Part shown: in pieces, positions 8,534 to 17,304 of the stretch
Position numbering within the stretch: position 1 is the first letter of the stretch
How the letters are laid out: every line of letters begins with the position of its first letter
From: Bordetella parapertussis
Lineage (GTDB): Bacteria > Pseudomonadota > Gammaproteobacteria > Burkholderiales > Burkholderiaceae_B
Direction of reading: 5' to 3'
NCBI GenBank assembly: GCA_945911685.1
Contig: CAMEAW010000013.1
Coordinates: 1-39,268, forward strand
Length of the DNA stretch: 39,268 bases
Program-made: the position numbers and the translations under genes
Notes under the pieces: generated by a model
Databases searched by the model: none
What the model saw: the letters and a program-made list of their open reading frames with translations, nothing else
Told to the model about the DNA's origin: nothing

Positions 8534-8622
8534 ACGAGCTTAAGGCAAGAGACAAGTAAATGGCGCAGCGTCATAGGATCTTAAGGCGAGAAGAAGGTAA
8601 ATAGCTTGACATCATGTGATCT
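8501..8622. repeat. Three-copy ~41-base tandem repeat spanning the Sel1 gene start
   Basis: Units lie at 8501-8540, 8541-8581 and 8582-8622. The first two agree at about 35 of 40 positions; the third is more decayed. Each begins TAAG and carries CAT, the minus-strand ATG, near its far end. The first unit contains the start codon and first codons of the Sel1 protein gene, and the others duplicate that region upstream. Confidence 0.85.
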
Positions 8623-8645
8623 CGATCTACTGTTCGGACGTGCGA

Positions 8646-10103
8646 TTATTGCAATAAGTTGCTGCGAATTTTTGAATAACCGCTGGCTAAATCGTAAGCG
8701 TGCCCAAGTTGTAGCACGCTCATGTCGTTTTGCACCGGGCCGATCATCTGTAGCCCAACGGGCAGGCCGCCGCTTGTGAATCCCGCAGGTGCTGCCAAGG
8801 TGGGTAGGCCCGCCATCGTGGCTGGGATGACCGATTGCATCCAGCGATGATAGGTGTCCATAGATTTCCCGGCGATTTGCTTAGGCCAGTACTCTTCGGC
8901 TGCGAACGGGCTGACCTGCGCTGCGGGCATGACTAAAAAATCGAACGTTTCAAACAGGCGTCGCAGCTCTTGATACCAGGCCGTGCGCACTTTGGTGGCG
9001 GCAAACACGTCAGGTCCTGTCAAGGCTAAGCCACGTTCGATCTCCCATACTGCCTCTGGCTTAAGTAGGGCGCGCGAACTGGCAGAGTGATAGTGGTGGG
9101 CATTACCCCCCGAAAACGTAAAGCTGCGCAGCGTGAGCCAAGCGTTCCAGAGTTGTTCAAGATCAAACTTTGGCACAGCCGCTTCAACTGTACAGCCAAT
9201 GGTTTTGAAGTGTTCAAGAGCAGTTTCGGTGATGCCTAAGAGGCCCGCTTCAATGGGCAAATGACCACCTAAATCGCCGAGCCAACCAATGCGGGTACCA
9301 CGCAACTCGCGCTCAAGCGGTTGCTCAAATAATTTGACGTCATCTTGCCTGCGCGATAACGGCAAGCGCGCGTCAAAACCGGCTTGCACCGAGAGCAATA
9401 ACGTCAGATCAGGGATATTGCGTGCCATGGGGCCCGTGACGCTGAATTGCTGAAAAAAGACTTCTTCGCCGGGGCCGTGTGGCACACAGCCTGGCGAGGT
9501 GCGAAAGCCAAACACGTTGTTAAAGGCCGCTGGAGTGCGTAGCGACCCCATCATGTCAGAGCCGTCAGCGACCGGCAGCATATTCAAGGCAAGGGCAACG
9601 CCCGCGCCACCACTGCTGCCACCCGCGCAACGCGAAGGGTCAAAGGCGTTGCGGGTGATGCCGTAGACAGGGTTATAGGTGTGTGCGCCCAAGCCAAACT
9701 CTGGCGAGTTGGTGCGCCCCACAAAGATCGCCCCAGCAGCACGTACGCGCGCGTTGGCGGCCGAATCCGTCGTGGTGACTTGCCCTTTAAAAATCGGTGA
9801 GCCGTTGGTGGTGATCATGCCTGCGACTGGCGCGATGTCTTTAGGCGCCTGAGGGAATCCGTGCAGTACACCCATGCTTTGCTTGCGATCTAGTTGTGCA
9901 TCGCGTTCGCGTGCTTGAGCAAATAGGGCGTCGGGGTCGGGCATGGCTACGATGGCGTTGACGGTTGGATTTTGTTGGTCTATTTGCACTAAGTAGGCTT
10001 CGAGAACTTCGGTACAGGACACCTCGCGGCGATGAATCGCACGCGACAGGCTGACAGCATCGAGCGAAACAATAGAACGGGAGGGGGCGGTGGCTGAGGT
10101 CAT
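8646..10103 (-). CDS. Amidase-signature family amidase
   Basis: A 485-residue amidase-signature hydrolase. The Ser-Ser-Lys triad is visible: Lys88 in PQAPKDIAP, the cis-Ser at 163 in GGSSGG (161-166), and the nucleophile Ser187 in DMMGSLRTPA. The usual DxGGSIRxPA is here altered to MMGSLRTPA. It would hydrolyse a carboxamide to acid and ammonia in the cytoplasm; there is no signal peptide. It lacks the GatB partner expected for GatA. It is transcribed divergently from the carboxyltransferase gene across a 290-base gap and may belong to the same catabolic unit. Confidence 0.88.
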   Translation of the reverse strand: MTSATAPSRSIVSLDAVSLSRAIHRREVSCTEVLEAYLVQIDQQNPTVNAIVAMPDPDALFAQARERDAQLDRKQSMGVLHGFPQAPKDIAPVAGMITTNGSPIFKGQVTTTDSAANARVRAAGAIFVGRTNSPEFGLGAHTYNPVYGITRNAFDPSRCAGGSSGGAGVALALNMLPVADGSDMMGSLRTPAAFNNVFGFRTSPGCVPHGPGEEVFFQQFSVTGPMARNIPDLTLLLSVQAGFDARLPLSRRQDDVKLFEQPLERELRGTRIGWLGDLGGHLPIEAGLLGITETALEHFKTIGCTVEAAVPKFDLEQLWNAWLTLRSFTFSGGNAHHYHSASSRALLKPEAVWEIERGLALTGPDVFAATKVRTAWYQELRRLFETFDFLVMPAAQVSPFAAEEYWPKQIAGKSMDTYHRWMQSVIPATMAGLPTLAAPAGFTSGGLPVGLQMIGPVQNDMSVLQLGHAYDLASGYSKIRSNLLQ

Positions 10104-10294
10104 GGCAGAAGCTCGTGCAAAAGACGCTATTGTGCCACCGCAGCGCTTGGAATAGCTTGGTCGCGGTCGGCCAGTTCAGAACGTGGCTTATCAAGGTTTT
10201 CCCGATGTTTTATCGGCACCCCCACTTTTGAGCGCTGACAGAGTTCGGTCGTTGGTCACTAATTTCTAACAAAATTAGCCGTCAGTGAGGTATC

Positions 10295-10312
10295 TTGTTA
10301 ACTCGAGAACAA
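10295..10312. promoter_or_regulatory. Inverted repeat in the amidase/carboxyltransferase divergent gap
   Basis: TTGTT-N8-AACAA lies 81 bases before the carboxyltransferase start in the 290-base divergent gap (10104-10393). The short arms and spacing could be an operator, but such a repeat can arise by chance. Nothing else clear is visible in this gap. Confidence 0.2.
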
Positions 10313-10393
10313 TATTGATTGAGCCGCACAGGCCAACAGGAGCAGACATGACGCGCTTGCGGATGTGTCATCACACAAGGACAGAGCAAAACA

Positions 10394-11938
10394 ATGAGTT
10401 GGACCCCCGAATTAGAAGAGCTGGCGCTTAGAAAAAAACTTTCACTCGCCATGGGTGGCGAAGACAAGGTTAAGCGACAGCACGATAACGGCAAGTTAAC
10501 GGTACGCGAGCGCATTGATCAGCTAGTAGATCCGCAGACCTTTCGTGAGGTGGGTGGGTTAGCTGGCACGGCCACCTACGACAGCGAAGGGAAGTTAATC
10601 AGCGTGATGCCGTCTAACGTCATCATCGGTCGTGCGCAAATCAACCAGCGGCCGATCGTGTTGGTGGGGGATGACTTCACCGTGCGCGGTGGTGCCAATG
10701 ACGGTGCGGTGGGCGATAAAATGATTTTTGCCGAACAAATGGCGTGTGATTTACGCTTGCCCCTCGTGCGCCTGATCGATGGCACAGGCGGCGGTGGTTC
10801 GGTTAAAAACATCGAAAAAATGGGTCATGCCTTGTTGCCTAAAATGAAAATATGGGCATCCATTACCCGTAGTTTGGCGCAAGTGCCTTGCGTGTCGTTG
10901 GCCCTAGGTTCAGTGGCCGGGCAGGGCTCGGCACGGGTGTCGGCCAGCCACTATTCAGTGATGGTCAAAGACACTTCGCAATTGTTTGTGGCGGGCCCGC
11001 CGGTGGTTGCACGGATTGGCCAGCATTACACAAAGAACGAGTTGGGCGGCAGCCAGATTCATGCGCGCAATGGCGTGGTCGATGATGAGGTGGCCTCTGA
11101 AGCTGACGCATTTCTCGCGGCTCGCCGTTTCTTGTCCTATTTGCCTGCTTCAGTGCATGAACTGCCGCCACGTGGCCCGGTGCCAACAGACGCGCTTGAT
11201 CAAAGCTGGTTGCGTAACGCCATCCCTAAAGATCCCCGCAAGGTTTATAAAATCAGACCGATCATTGAAGCCTTGGTGGATCCAGGCTCATTTTTAGAAA
11301 TGGGTAAACAGTGGGGCCGTGCCATCGTAGGCGGCCTCGCGCGTGTTGATGGTTGGCCCGTGGTGTTCGCGGCTAGTAACCCCTACCACTATGGCGGTGC
11401 TTGGGATCGGCAAACCTCTGATAAGTTTGTACGCATGATTGATTTGGCTGAGACCTTTCATTTGCCCTTGATCAACATGGTGGATGTGGCTGGCTTTCAA
11501 ATTGGTATTGAGGCTGAGCAAGATGGCGTGATGCGCGCGGGTGTGCGTGCACTGACGGCCGTGTCGCAATCGACCGTCCCTTGGTGCTCGGTGATTATGC
11601 GTCGCGCGTTTGGCGTGGCGGCCGCTGGTCATCAAGCCCCAGGACGTTTTAATTTTCGGTATGCCTGGCCGTCGGCCCAGTGGGGTTCATTGCCCATTGA
11701 GGGCGGCCTAGAGGTTGCGTATCGTGCCGAGATCGAAGCGGCCGCAGACCCTAAAGCGAAACACGCCGAGATCGAAGCCCGCGTGCGAGCCTTGACCTCA
11801 CCGATGCGCAGCGCCGAAGCCTTTGTGATTGAAGACATCATTGATCCGGCCGAAACGCGCGCCGCGTTGGTTGAGTTTGCGACGCTCGCAGCGCCTTTAC
11901 GTCAGGCGGGTGTACGAACTGTGACATATCGGCCGTAA
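10394..11938 (+). CDS. Acyl-CoA carboxylase carboxyltransferase (beta) subunit
   Basis: A 514-residue carboxyltransferase of the propionyl-/methylcrotonyl-CoA carboxylase beta family, with two crotonase-like halves. The N-terminal half has VKRQHDNGKLTVRERI and GGGGSVKNIEKMG; the C-terminal half has MVDVAGFQIGIEAEQDG and RRAFGVAAAG. It would transfer a carboxyl group from carboxybiotin to an acyl-CoA, or run as a decarboxylase subunit. No biotin carboxylase or biotin carrier gene lies nearby, so the partner must be elsewhere. It is followed 33 bases later by a Bug-type receptor, probably in the same transcript. Confidence 0.88.
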   Translation: MSWTPELEELALRKKLSLAMGGEDKVKRQHDNGKLTVRERIDQLVDPQTFREVGGLAGTATYDSEGKLISVMPSNVIIGRAQINQRPIVLVGDDFTVRGGANDGAVGDKMIFAEQMACDLRLPLVRLIDGTGGGGSVKNIEKMGHALLPKMKIWASITRSLAQVPCVSLALGSVAGQGSARVSASHYSVMVKDTSQLFVAGPPVVARIGQHYTKNELGGSQIHARNGVVDDEVASEADAFLAARRFLSYLPASVHELPPRGPVPTDALDQSWLRNAIPKDPRKVYKIRPIIEALVDPGSFLEMGKQWGRAIVGGLARVDGWPVVFAASNPYHYGGAWDRQTSDKFVRMIDLAETFHLPLINMVDVAGFQIGIEAEQDGVMRAGVRALTAVSQSTVPWCSVIMRRAFGVAAAGHQAPGRFNFRYAWPSAQWGSLPIEGGLEVAYRAEIEAAADPKAKHAEIEARVRALTSPMRSAEAFVIEDIIDPAETRAALVEFATLAAPLRQAGVRTVTYRP

Positions 11939-11971
11939 AAGGTAGGACAAAAAATAAAAGGAGTGCAAAAC

Positions 11972-12955
11972 ATGCGTGCAGTCTTATTAAAAATTGCTAC
12001 AGCAACACTGTTAGGTTCAACGGTTAGCGCAAGCGCGCTGGCGCAAACAGCAGACAATTACCCTAACCGCTCAATCACGATGGTGGTAGCGTTTCCTGCT
12101 GCTGGCACCACCGATATTTTGGCGCGTTTGATTGGTCAAAAGCTTACAGAAAAATTTAAGCAAACGGTGGTCGTTGAAAACCGGCCAGGCGCAGCCGGCA
12201 ATATTGGTACCGCGTACGTGGCGAAGGCGCCGCCCGATGGTTACACCATCATGATGGGTACGATCGGCACGCAATCCATCAATCCGAGCCTATACAAAAA
12301 AATGCCGTATGACGCGGCTAAAGATTTTGTGCCACTCACCCGTGCCGCGATGGTGCCCAATTTGTTGGTGGTGAATAAAGATGCGCCTTTCAACACGTTG
12401 CCAGAAATGTTGGCCTACGAAAAGGCGAATCCGGGCAAATTAACCTATGGTTCGTCGGGCAATGGGACGACGCTCCATCTTTCGGGCGAGTTGTTCAACT
12501 TGATGGCCGGCACGAAGATCACCCACATCCCCTACAAAGGAAGCACCCCAGCCGTTGCCGATTTGATGGGAGGTCAAATCTCAATGATCTTTGACAACAT
12601 GCCTTCAGCGATTCAGCAAGTTAAAAGTGGACGCCTCAAAGCGCTTGCAGTAACGTCTGCGCAGCGCAATCCACAGTTGCCAGAGATCCCAACGATTCAA
12701 GAGATTGGCGTGGCGGGTTACGAGGTATGGTCATGGTTTGGTCTGTTGGCGCCTGCAGCAACACCTAAACCAATCGTTGATAAATTAAACGCCAGTATTG
12801 TTGAAATTATTAAGCGACCCGACGTTCAGGCAAAGATCATCGAGCTCGGTGCCGTGCCCGTGCCCGAAACTTCTGCAGAGTTTGGTGCGTTCATTGCGGC
12901 CGAAACCCTTAAGTGGGCCAAAGTGATTAAAGAGGCCAATATCGGCATGGATTGA
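11972..12955 (+). CDS. Bug-family tripartite tricarboxylate transporter receptor
   Basis: A 327-residue periplasmic binding protein with a signal peptide ending in SALAQ, then YPNRSITMVVAFPAAGTTDILAR, the conserved Bug N-terminus. Later come VENRPGAAGNIGT and THIPYKGSTPAVADLMGGQI. Bug receptors bind carboxylates and related anions, and are greatly expanded in Bordetella-like bacteria, mostly without adjacent TctAB permease genes, as here. AAGGAG at 11957-11962 places the start at the ATG 11972 rather than the GTG at 11963. The neighbouring carboxyltransferase suggests the ligand may be a carboxylate degraded by this cluster. Confidence 0.93.
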   Translation: MRAVLLKIATATLLGSTVSASALAQTADNYPNRSITMVVAFPAAGTTDILARLIGQKLTEKFKQTVVVENRPGAAGNIGTAYVAKAPPDGYTIMMGTIGTQSINPSLYKKMPYDAAKDFVPLTRAAMVPNLLVVNKDAPFNTLPEMLAYEKANPGKLTYGSSGNGTTLHLSGELFNLMAGTKITHIPYKGSTPAVADLMGGQISMIFDNMPSAIQQVKSGRLKALAVTSAQRNPQLPEIPTIQEIGVAGYEVWSWFGLLAPAATPKPIVDKLNASIVEIIKRPDVQAKIIELGAVPVPETSAEFGAFIAAETLKWAKVIKEANIGMD

Positions 12956-13094
12956 ATCCAAGCTTGTCCTGAGTTGTCTGTGCCGGCATTAACCTCCAAG
13001 TAAAAGCGTGTGGGTCGACCTTGAAGTGGCACTCGGGATTAGATGCAGTACGATACAAAAAACCACAAAAAAATACTTTATTCAGGAGACCATC

Positions 13095-14306
13095 ATGTTC
13101 AAGCAATCATTACTGTCAGCCGCTATTGCTCTAACCCTCTGTGTCATGCCCGTACAGGCGCAAGACAAAATCTCTGGTGGTGTCGTCAAGATCGGCGTGC
13201 TGACCGATTTGTCAGGCTTGTACATGGCGAATGTAGGCCCAGGTTCGGTGTTGGCGACAAAACTTGCGATCGAAGAGTTTGGTGGCAAGGTGGCAGGTAA
13301 ACCGATCGAGCTTGTCGTGGCTGATCACTTAAACAAGGCTGACGTTGCCGCGGCGCGTGCGCGCGAGTGGATCGATCGCGATGGTGTGGATGTTGTGACC
13401 GAATTGGGCAACAGCGCTGTTGCGTTAGCGGTGATGAATATTGCGGCCGAAAAAAATCGAATGACGATGGCGACCGGCGCAGGATCTTCGCGCATTACGG
13501 GTGCAGACTGCAAGCCGACGAACGTGATGTGGGTGTATGACACCTACGCGCTGGCAAAAGTCGGTACCTTGCCTTTGGCGCAGCAGGGCGCAAAAAAATG
13601 GTATTTCATAACGGCCGATTACGCCTTTGGCCATTCGCTTGAAAGCGATGGCGCTCGCTTTATTAAAGAAGGTGGTGGGTCTGTTGTCGGGTCGTCGCGG
13701 TATCCTTTTCCGGGTAATGATTTTTCTTCCTATTTGCTTTCGGCGCAAGGTAGCGGCGCCAACGCAGTGGCTTTTGCAAGTGCGGGAGGGGATTTATTGA
13801 ATCAAATTAAACAGGCCAACGAGTTCGGTTTAGGAAAAAAACAAAAACTGGTCGCGCTGTTAATGAGCATCGCTGACGTGCATGGCGCGGGCTTACAAGC
13901 CGCTCAAGGCATGAATTTTGCCGAGACCTTTTACTGGGATATGGACGACGAGACGCGTAAATTTTCGCAACGGTTTTTTAAAGAAATGGGCAAGATGCCA
14001 ACCGCTTTGCAGGCAGGGCAATACTCGGCCATCTTAAATTACCTGCGTGCAGTCGAAAAATCGGGTAGCGATGACGTGACCGATGTGATGAAAACTTTAC
14101 GCGAGATGCCCATCCGTGACGCATTTGCGCGCAATGCAAAATTACGGGCAGATGGCAAACTGATTCACGATACTTATCTTGTTTCGGTTAAGTCTCCCGC
14201 TGAATCAAAAGCCCCTTGGGATTACTACAAGATCGTCAAAACAGTGTCGGGCGAGGATTCTTTTAACCCTTTGTCTGAAAGCCAGTGTCCGCTCGTCAAA
14301 AAATAA
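13095..14306 (+). CDS. ABC transporter substrate-binding protein, branched-chain amino acid type
   Basis: A 403-residue type I periplasmic binding protein (Peripla_BP_6 type). It has a signal peptide of about 22 residues ending in PVQAQ, then VKIGVLTDLSGLYMANVGPGSVLATKLAIEEFGG. CAGGAGAC precedes the ATG at 13095; a longer frame opening at GTG 13008 lacks both a ribosome site and a coding look. Relatives bind branched-chain amino acids, amides or aromatic acids and work with LivHMGF-type permeases. None is present here, so it is an orphan receptor. It probably heads an operon with the two following genes. Confidence 0.9.
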   Translation: MFKQSLLSAAIALTLCVMPVQAQDKISGGVVKIGVLTDLSGLYMANVGPGSVLATKLAIEEFGGKVAGKPIELVVADHLNKADVAAARAREWIDRDGVDVVTELGNSAVALAVMNIAAEKNRMTMATGAGSSRITGADCKPTNVMWVYDTYALAKVGTLPLAQQGAKKWYFITADYAFGHSLESDGARFIKEGGGSVVGSSRYPFPGNDFSSYLLSAQGSGANAVAFASAGGDLLNQIKQANEFGLGKKQKLVALLMSIADVHGAGLQAAQGMNFAETFYWDMDDETRKFSQRFFKEMGKMPTALQAGQYSAILNYLRAVEKSGSDDVTDVMKTLREMPIRDAFARNAKLRADGKLIHDTYLVSVKSPAESKAPWDYYKIVKTVSGEDSFNPLSESQCPLVKK

Positions 14307-14307
14307 T

Positions 14308-14343
14308 ACGATCAACTGAACGATCAGCTAAACGATTAACTAA
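14308..14343. repeat. Three-copy 12-base tandem repeat
   Basis: Units ACGATCAACTGA, ACGATCAGCTAA and ACGATTAACTAA fill most of the gap between the substrate-binding protein stop and the next start (14355). The second and third units differ from the first at only two or three positions. They supply extra stop codons in one frame. Confidence 0.85.
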
Positions 14344-14354
14344 AGAGCCCAGTC

Positions 14355-14738
14355 ATGATGGACGTTTTGTGGTGTGAAATGTTGGCACAAAAAGTCAACG
14401 TCGACGAAAGGCTGGTGTGGCGAGGGCGTCATGTTTCAACCTCATTTTTGCTACAGGTTGACCAAGCTGAGTACGTGATTCAGATCTTGGACGGACGGAT
14501 CGCGTCAGTAAAAAAAGGCCCTTTCCCCATTGCCGACTGGGTGTTTGCGTTGCGGGCACGCGAAGCAGCCTGGGCTGAGTTCTTACAAGTTATTCCCAAG
14601 CCTGGCTTTCATGACGTGATGGCAATGCTCAAGCTTAAGCATCTCAAGATGGAGGGCGATTTGTATCCACTGATGTCACATCTGCTGTATTTCAAAGATG
14701 TTTTGGCGAGCGTGCGTGGTGAAGAGGTGACATCGTGA
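14355..14738 (+). CDS. Small SCP2-like domain protein
   Basis: A 127-residue cytoplasmic protein with no signal peptide or membrane segment. Its layout suggests a sterol-carrier-protein-2-like fold: an N-terminal beta region (SFLLQVDQAEYVIQILDGRI), a central helix (FALRAREAAWAEFLQ), and the C-terminal segment GDLYPLMSHLLYFKDVLAS typical of SCP2-like proteins. In those the last helix covers a hydrophobic pocket. The assignment is by pattern only. It overlaps the next gene by four bases, so it is probably made with the alpha/beta hydrolase, perhaps to hold the same hydrophobic substrate. Confidence 0.6.
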   Translation: MMDVLWCEMLAQKVNVDERLVWRGRHVSTSFLLQVDQAEYVIQILDGRIASVKKGPFPIADWVFALRAREAAWAEFLQVIPKPGFHDVMAMLKLKHLKMEGDLYPLMSHLLYFKDVLASVRGEEVTS

Positions 14739-15679
14739 GTCAAAACAGCATAAGCCAAAATAGCAGAGACCAGAGCAGCAAGAGTCACGACAGCATGAGC
14801 CACGATGGTATGGGCGCAAAAGTTTTTGTAGAACCTATTGTTGGTCGCTATATGCACCTGACCTTAAACGGTCAACCGCACCGAGTTTATGTTGAAGAGG
14901 CGGGTGCCGGTGTGCCCTTGTTGTGCTTACACACTGCAGGCGCTGATACGCGTCAGTATCGCGCGCTGATGAACGATGCCGAGCTACTTAAACAATTTAG
15001 AGTGATTGCGTTTGATCTGCCTTGGCATGGCAAATCGTCACCCCCCGAAGGCTGGCAAAACAGCACCTACCGGTTGTCGTCGCATGATTACACTCAGGCA
15101 ATCCTGGCGGTTGCCGATGCGCTACAACTCGATCAGCCGATTGTGATGGGCTGCTCGATCGGCGGACGCATTGTGTTGCACCTTGCACTAGAACACCCTG
15201 AGCGCTTTGGCGCTGCGATTGGTTTACAGTCGGGCGCACACGTCGAGCCCTATTACGACCTAGAGTGGTTGCATCGCTCGGATGTGCATGGTGGTGAAAT
15301 TGCTGCCGGAATTGTTTCAGGCTTAATTGGCCCGTTAAGCCCCTTGCAGCATAAATGGGAAACCCTCTGGCATTACATGCAAGGGGGGCCCGGCGTGTTT
15401 AAAGGCGATTTGTTTTTCTATACCGCCGATGGCGATATTCGGGATCGCGTTAAACAGATTGACACAAAAAAATGTCCGCTATGGTTGTTGACGGGTGAGT
15501 ATGATTATTCCTGCACCCCAGAAGATACGGCCTTTTTAGGCAAGACCATCGAGGGTGTCAACTGGCAGATTATGCCGGGGATGGGACATTTTCCAATGAG
15601 TGAAGATCCTGCAAAGTTTCTGACTTATCTCAAACCAGTCTTGCAACAGGCCCTGAGCGCGCGCGCCACAGCACCATAA
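14735..15679 (+). CDS. Alpha/beta-fold hydrolase
   Basis: A 314-residue hydrolase. The triad is visible as Ser141 in GCSIGG, Asp257 in TGEYDYSC and His285 in GMGHFPMSEDP. The segment HTAGADTRQYRAL carries the oxyanion-hole region. It starts at a GTG overlapping the previous stop, with GAGG seven bases upstream. The first 26 residues are a five-residue repeat of Ser, Gln/His, Asn/Asp, Ser with no counterpart in the fold. A later ATG (residue 21 or 26) could be the original start. The substrate is unknown; an ester or C-C bond hydrolase acting with the SCP2-like neighbour is plausible. Confidence 0.87.
   Translation: MSQNSISQNSRDQSSKSHDSMSHDGMGAKVFVEPIVGRYMHLTLNGQPHRVYVEEAGAGVPLLCLHTAGADTRQYRALMNDAELLKQFRVIAFDLPWHGKSSPPEGWQNSTYRLSSHDYTQAILAVADALQLDQPIVMGCSIGGRIVLHLALEHPERFGAAIGLQSGAHVEPYYDLEWLHRSDVHGGEIAAGIVSGLIGPLSPLQHKWETLWHYMQGGPGVFKGDLFFYTADGDIRDRVKQIDTKKCPLWLLTGEYDYSCTPEDTAFLGKTIEGVNWQIMPGMGHFPMSEDPAKFLTYLKPVLQQALSARATAP
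14738..14812. repeat. Five-copy 15-base tandem repeat in a coding N-terminus
   Basis: Five units of 15 bases encode SQNSI, SQNSR, DQSSK, SHDSM and SHDGM directly after the GTG start of the alpha/beta hydrolase. The period is a multiple of three, so copy-number change would keep the frame. Confidence 0.85.
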
Positions 15680-15732
15680 CGGCTTTGCGAGACTGCCCTA
15701 CAATCGGGAGAGTCCTTCAATTTCTGCGTTTC

Positions 15733-17304
15733 ATGAAAAATTTACTGAATCGGCTGTGGATCGCAGCTTTGCAGCCACAAGCCACCCGCTGGCTTGTCTT
15801 AGGTACCGGCTTTTGGCTGGGATGCTTGTCGTGGGTGCGCCACTTACACTTGCCCGACGAAGGGCGCTATGTGGGTGTGGCTTGGGATATGGCGCGCGCC
15901 GACAGCTTTTTAGTGCCCTTGATGAATGGCCTGCCTTATTTTCATAAGCCTCCGCTTTTTTATTGGCTGACTGATTTGTCGGTACTGGTTTTTGGGGCGC
16001 ACGAGTGGTCGGTGCGCATCCCCTCGTGGCTGGCGGCTTGGTCAAGCGCGATTGCGTTGTATTTTTTTATTCGTAAGCACCGGGGTCTTAAGCAGGCTAC
16101 CTTGAGCTTAATCATCCTGTGCACACTGCCTTTGTTTTATGGTGGTGCGCAATACGCCAATCTTGATATGTTGGTGTCGGGGTTGATTTCACTCACGATT
16201 CTTGCCGGTGCGCACGCGGTGCTCAATAGTGAGCAAGGGGAGCCCTACCGGTGGTTCTCGGTCGCAGCGGCAGTATTTGCCGGACTCGCTATTTTGGCAA
16301 AAGGCTTAATTGGTTTGGCCTTGCCTGGCGGCGTTTTATTCTTTTGGCTGTTGTTGACAAAGCGCTGGCGTAAGCTTGGTGTGTTGTTGTGGCTACCCGC
16401 CATCGTGGCGTTTATAGCTGTGACCTTGCCGTGGTTTTGGGCGATGCAGGTTAAGTTTCCAGAGTTTTTCAATTACTTTTTTATCCATCAGCAGTTTGAA
16501 CGCTTCGTGAGCAAAGGATTCAACAATCCACAGCCAATTTGGTTTTATTTGCCTGTGTTGTTTGGCATGACCATGCCATGGTCGCTTGGTTTGCTCGTAG
16601 CGTTTAATCGGCGGTTTTGGCAAACCACCTTGCAGACGTTTGGCTTGTTGATGCTGATCTGGCTCTTGCTGATTTTTATCTTTTTTTCAATCCCTGCCTC
16701 AAAGCTGATCGGCTATATTTTGCCGGCAGTACCACCATTGGCAGTGCTTAGCGCTGAAGCTTTACTGTTGGCTTTGCAAGGTCGCTGGGCCGCGCACATC
16801 CCTCGAACGATTGCCACCTATTTTGTGATTTCAAGCGTTGCGTGTGTAGTTGGGATGGGGGTGTTTCGCTTTATTCAAACGGATACCGCCTACGTAATGG
16901 GCACACAGATCGCTGCTCAAAAAAAGCCGACCGACATATTTGTGTATGTGCGCAGTTATCCCTTTGATTTGGCTTTTTATGCAGCTGCCACTGAGCCTGC
17001 TTGGGTGGTCGAAAACTGGGACAATCTTCCGAAGCGTGATAACTGGCGTAACGAATTGGCGGATGCCGCCCGGTTTAATCCAGCGGTTGGTCAGCAGACG
17101 CTGATTAATTTTAAAGAGTTGGTGGTACGCCTTTGTGCAAGCGAACAACGTGTTTTTTGGGTGCGTGGTGATCGTTGGATTGTGCAGCATCTGCCTTTTT
17201 TGTCAGGGATACCCCCTTTCTTTGAGCAACCCGATGGTGGTCGGGTCTGGAAACTCGAAACCGATGTCGCATTTAAGGCTAAGCTCTGTACCAAAGCTGA
17301 ATAA
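15733..17304 (+). CDS. ArnT-like membrane glycosyltransferase (GT39/GT83 type)
   Basis: A 523-residue integral membrane protein with about ten hydrophobic segments. The first periplasmic loop holds LPDEGRYVGVAWDMA, matching the acidic catalytic loop of ArnT/PMT-type enzymes, then GLPYFHKPPLFYWL. Such enzymes move a sugar from an undecaprenyl-phosphate carrier to lipid A or another acceptor on the periplasmic side. The soluble C-terminal part (about residues 390-520) is variable. I prefer the ATG 15733; a TTG at 15685 would add 16 residues. No arnBCAD genes are nearby, so donor and acceptor are unknown. Confidence 0.85.
   Translation: MKNLLNRLWIAALQPQATRWLVLGTGFWLGCLSWVRHLHLPDEGRYVGVAWDMARADSFLVPLMNGLPYFHKPPLFYWLTDLSVLVFGAHEWSVRIPSWLAAWSSAIALYFFIRKHRGLKQATLSLIILCTLPLFYGGAQYANLDMLVSGLISLTILAGAHAVLNSEQGEPYRWFSVAAAVFAGLAILAKGLIGLALPGGVLFFWLLLTKRWRKLGVLLWLPAIVAFIAVTLPWFWAMQVKFPEFFNYFFIHQQFERFVSKGFNNPQPIWFYLPVLFGMTMPWSLGLLVAFNRRFWQTTLQTFGLLMLIWLLLIFIFFSIPASKLIGYILPAVPPLAVLSAEALLLALQGRWAAHIPRTIATYFVISSVACVVGMGVFRFIQTDTAYVMGTQIAAQKKPTDIFVYVRSYPFDLAFYAAATEPAWVVENWDNLPKRDNWRNELADAARFNPAVGQQTLINFKELVVRLCASEQRVFWVRGDRWIVQHLPFLSGIPPFFEQPDGGRVWKLETDVAFKAKLCTKAE

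Noticed and set aside
8501..8622. Repeat considered as a CRISPR array
   Set aside because: The units are contiguous with no unique spacers, differ from each other and include coding sequence.
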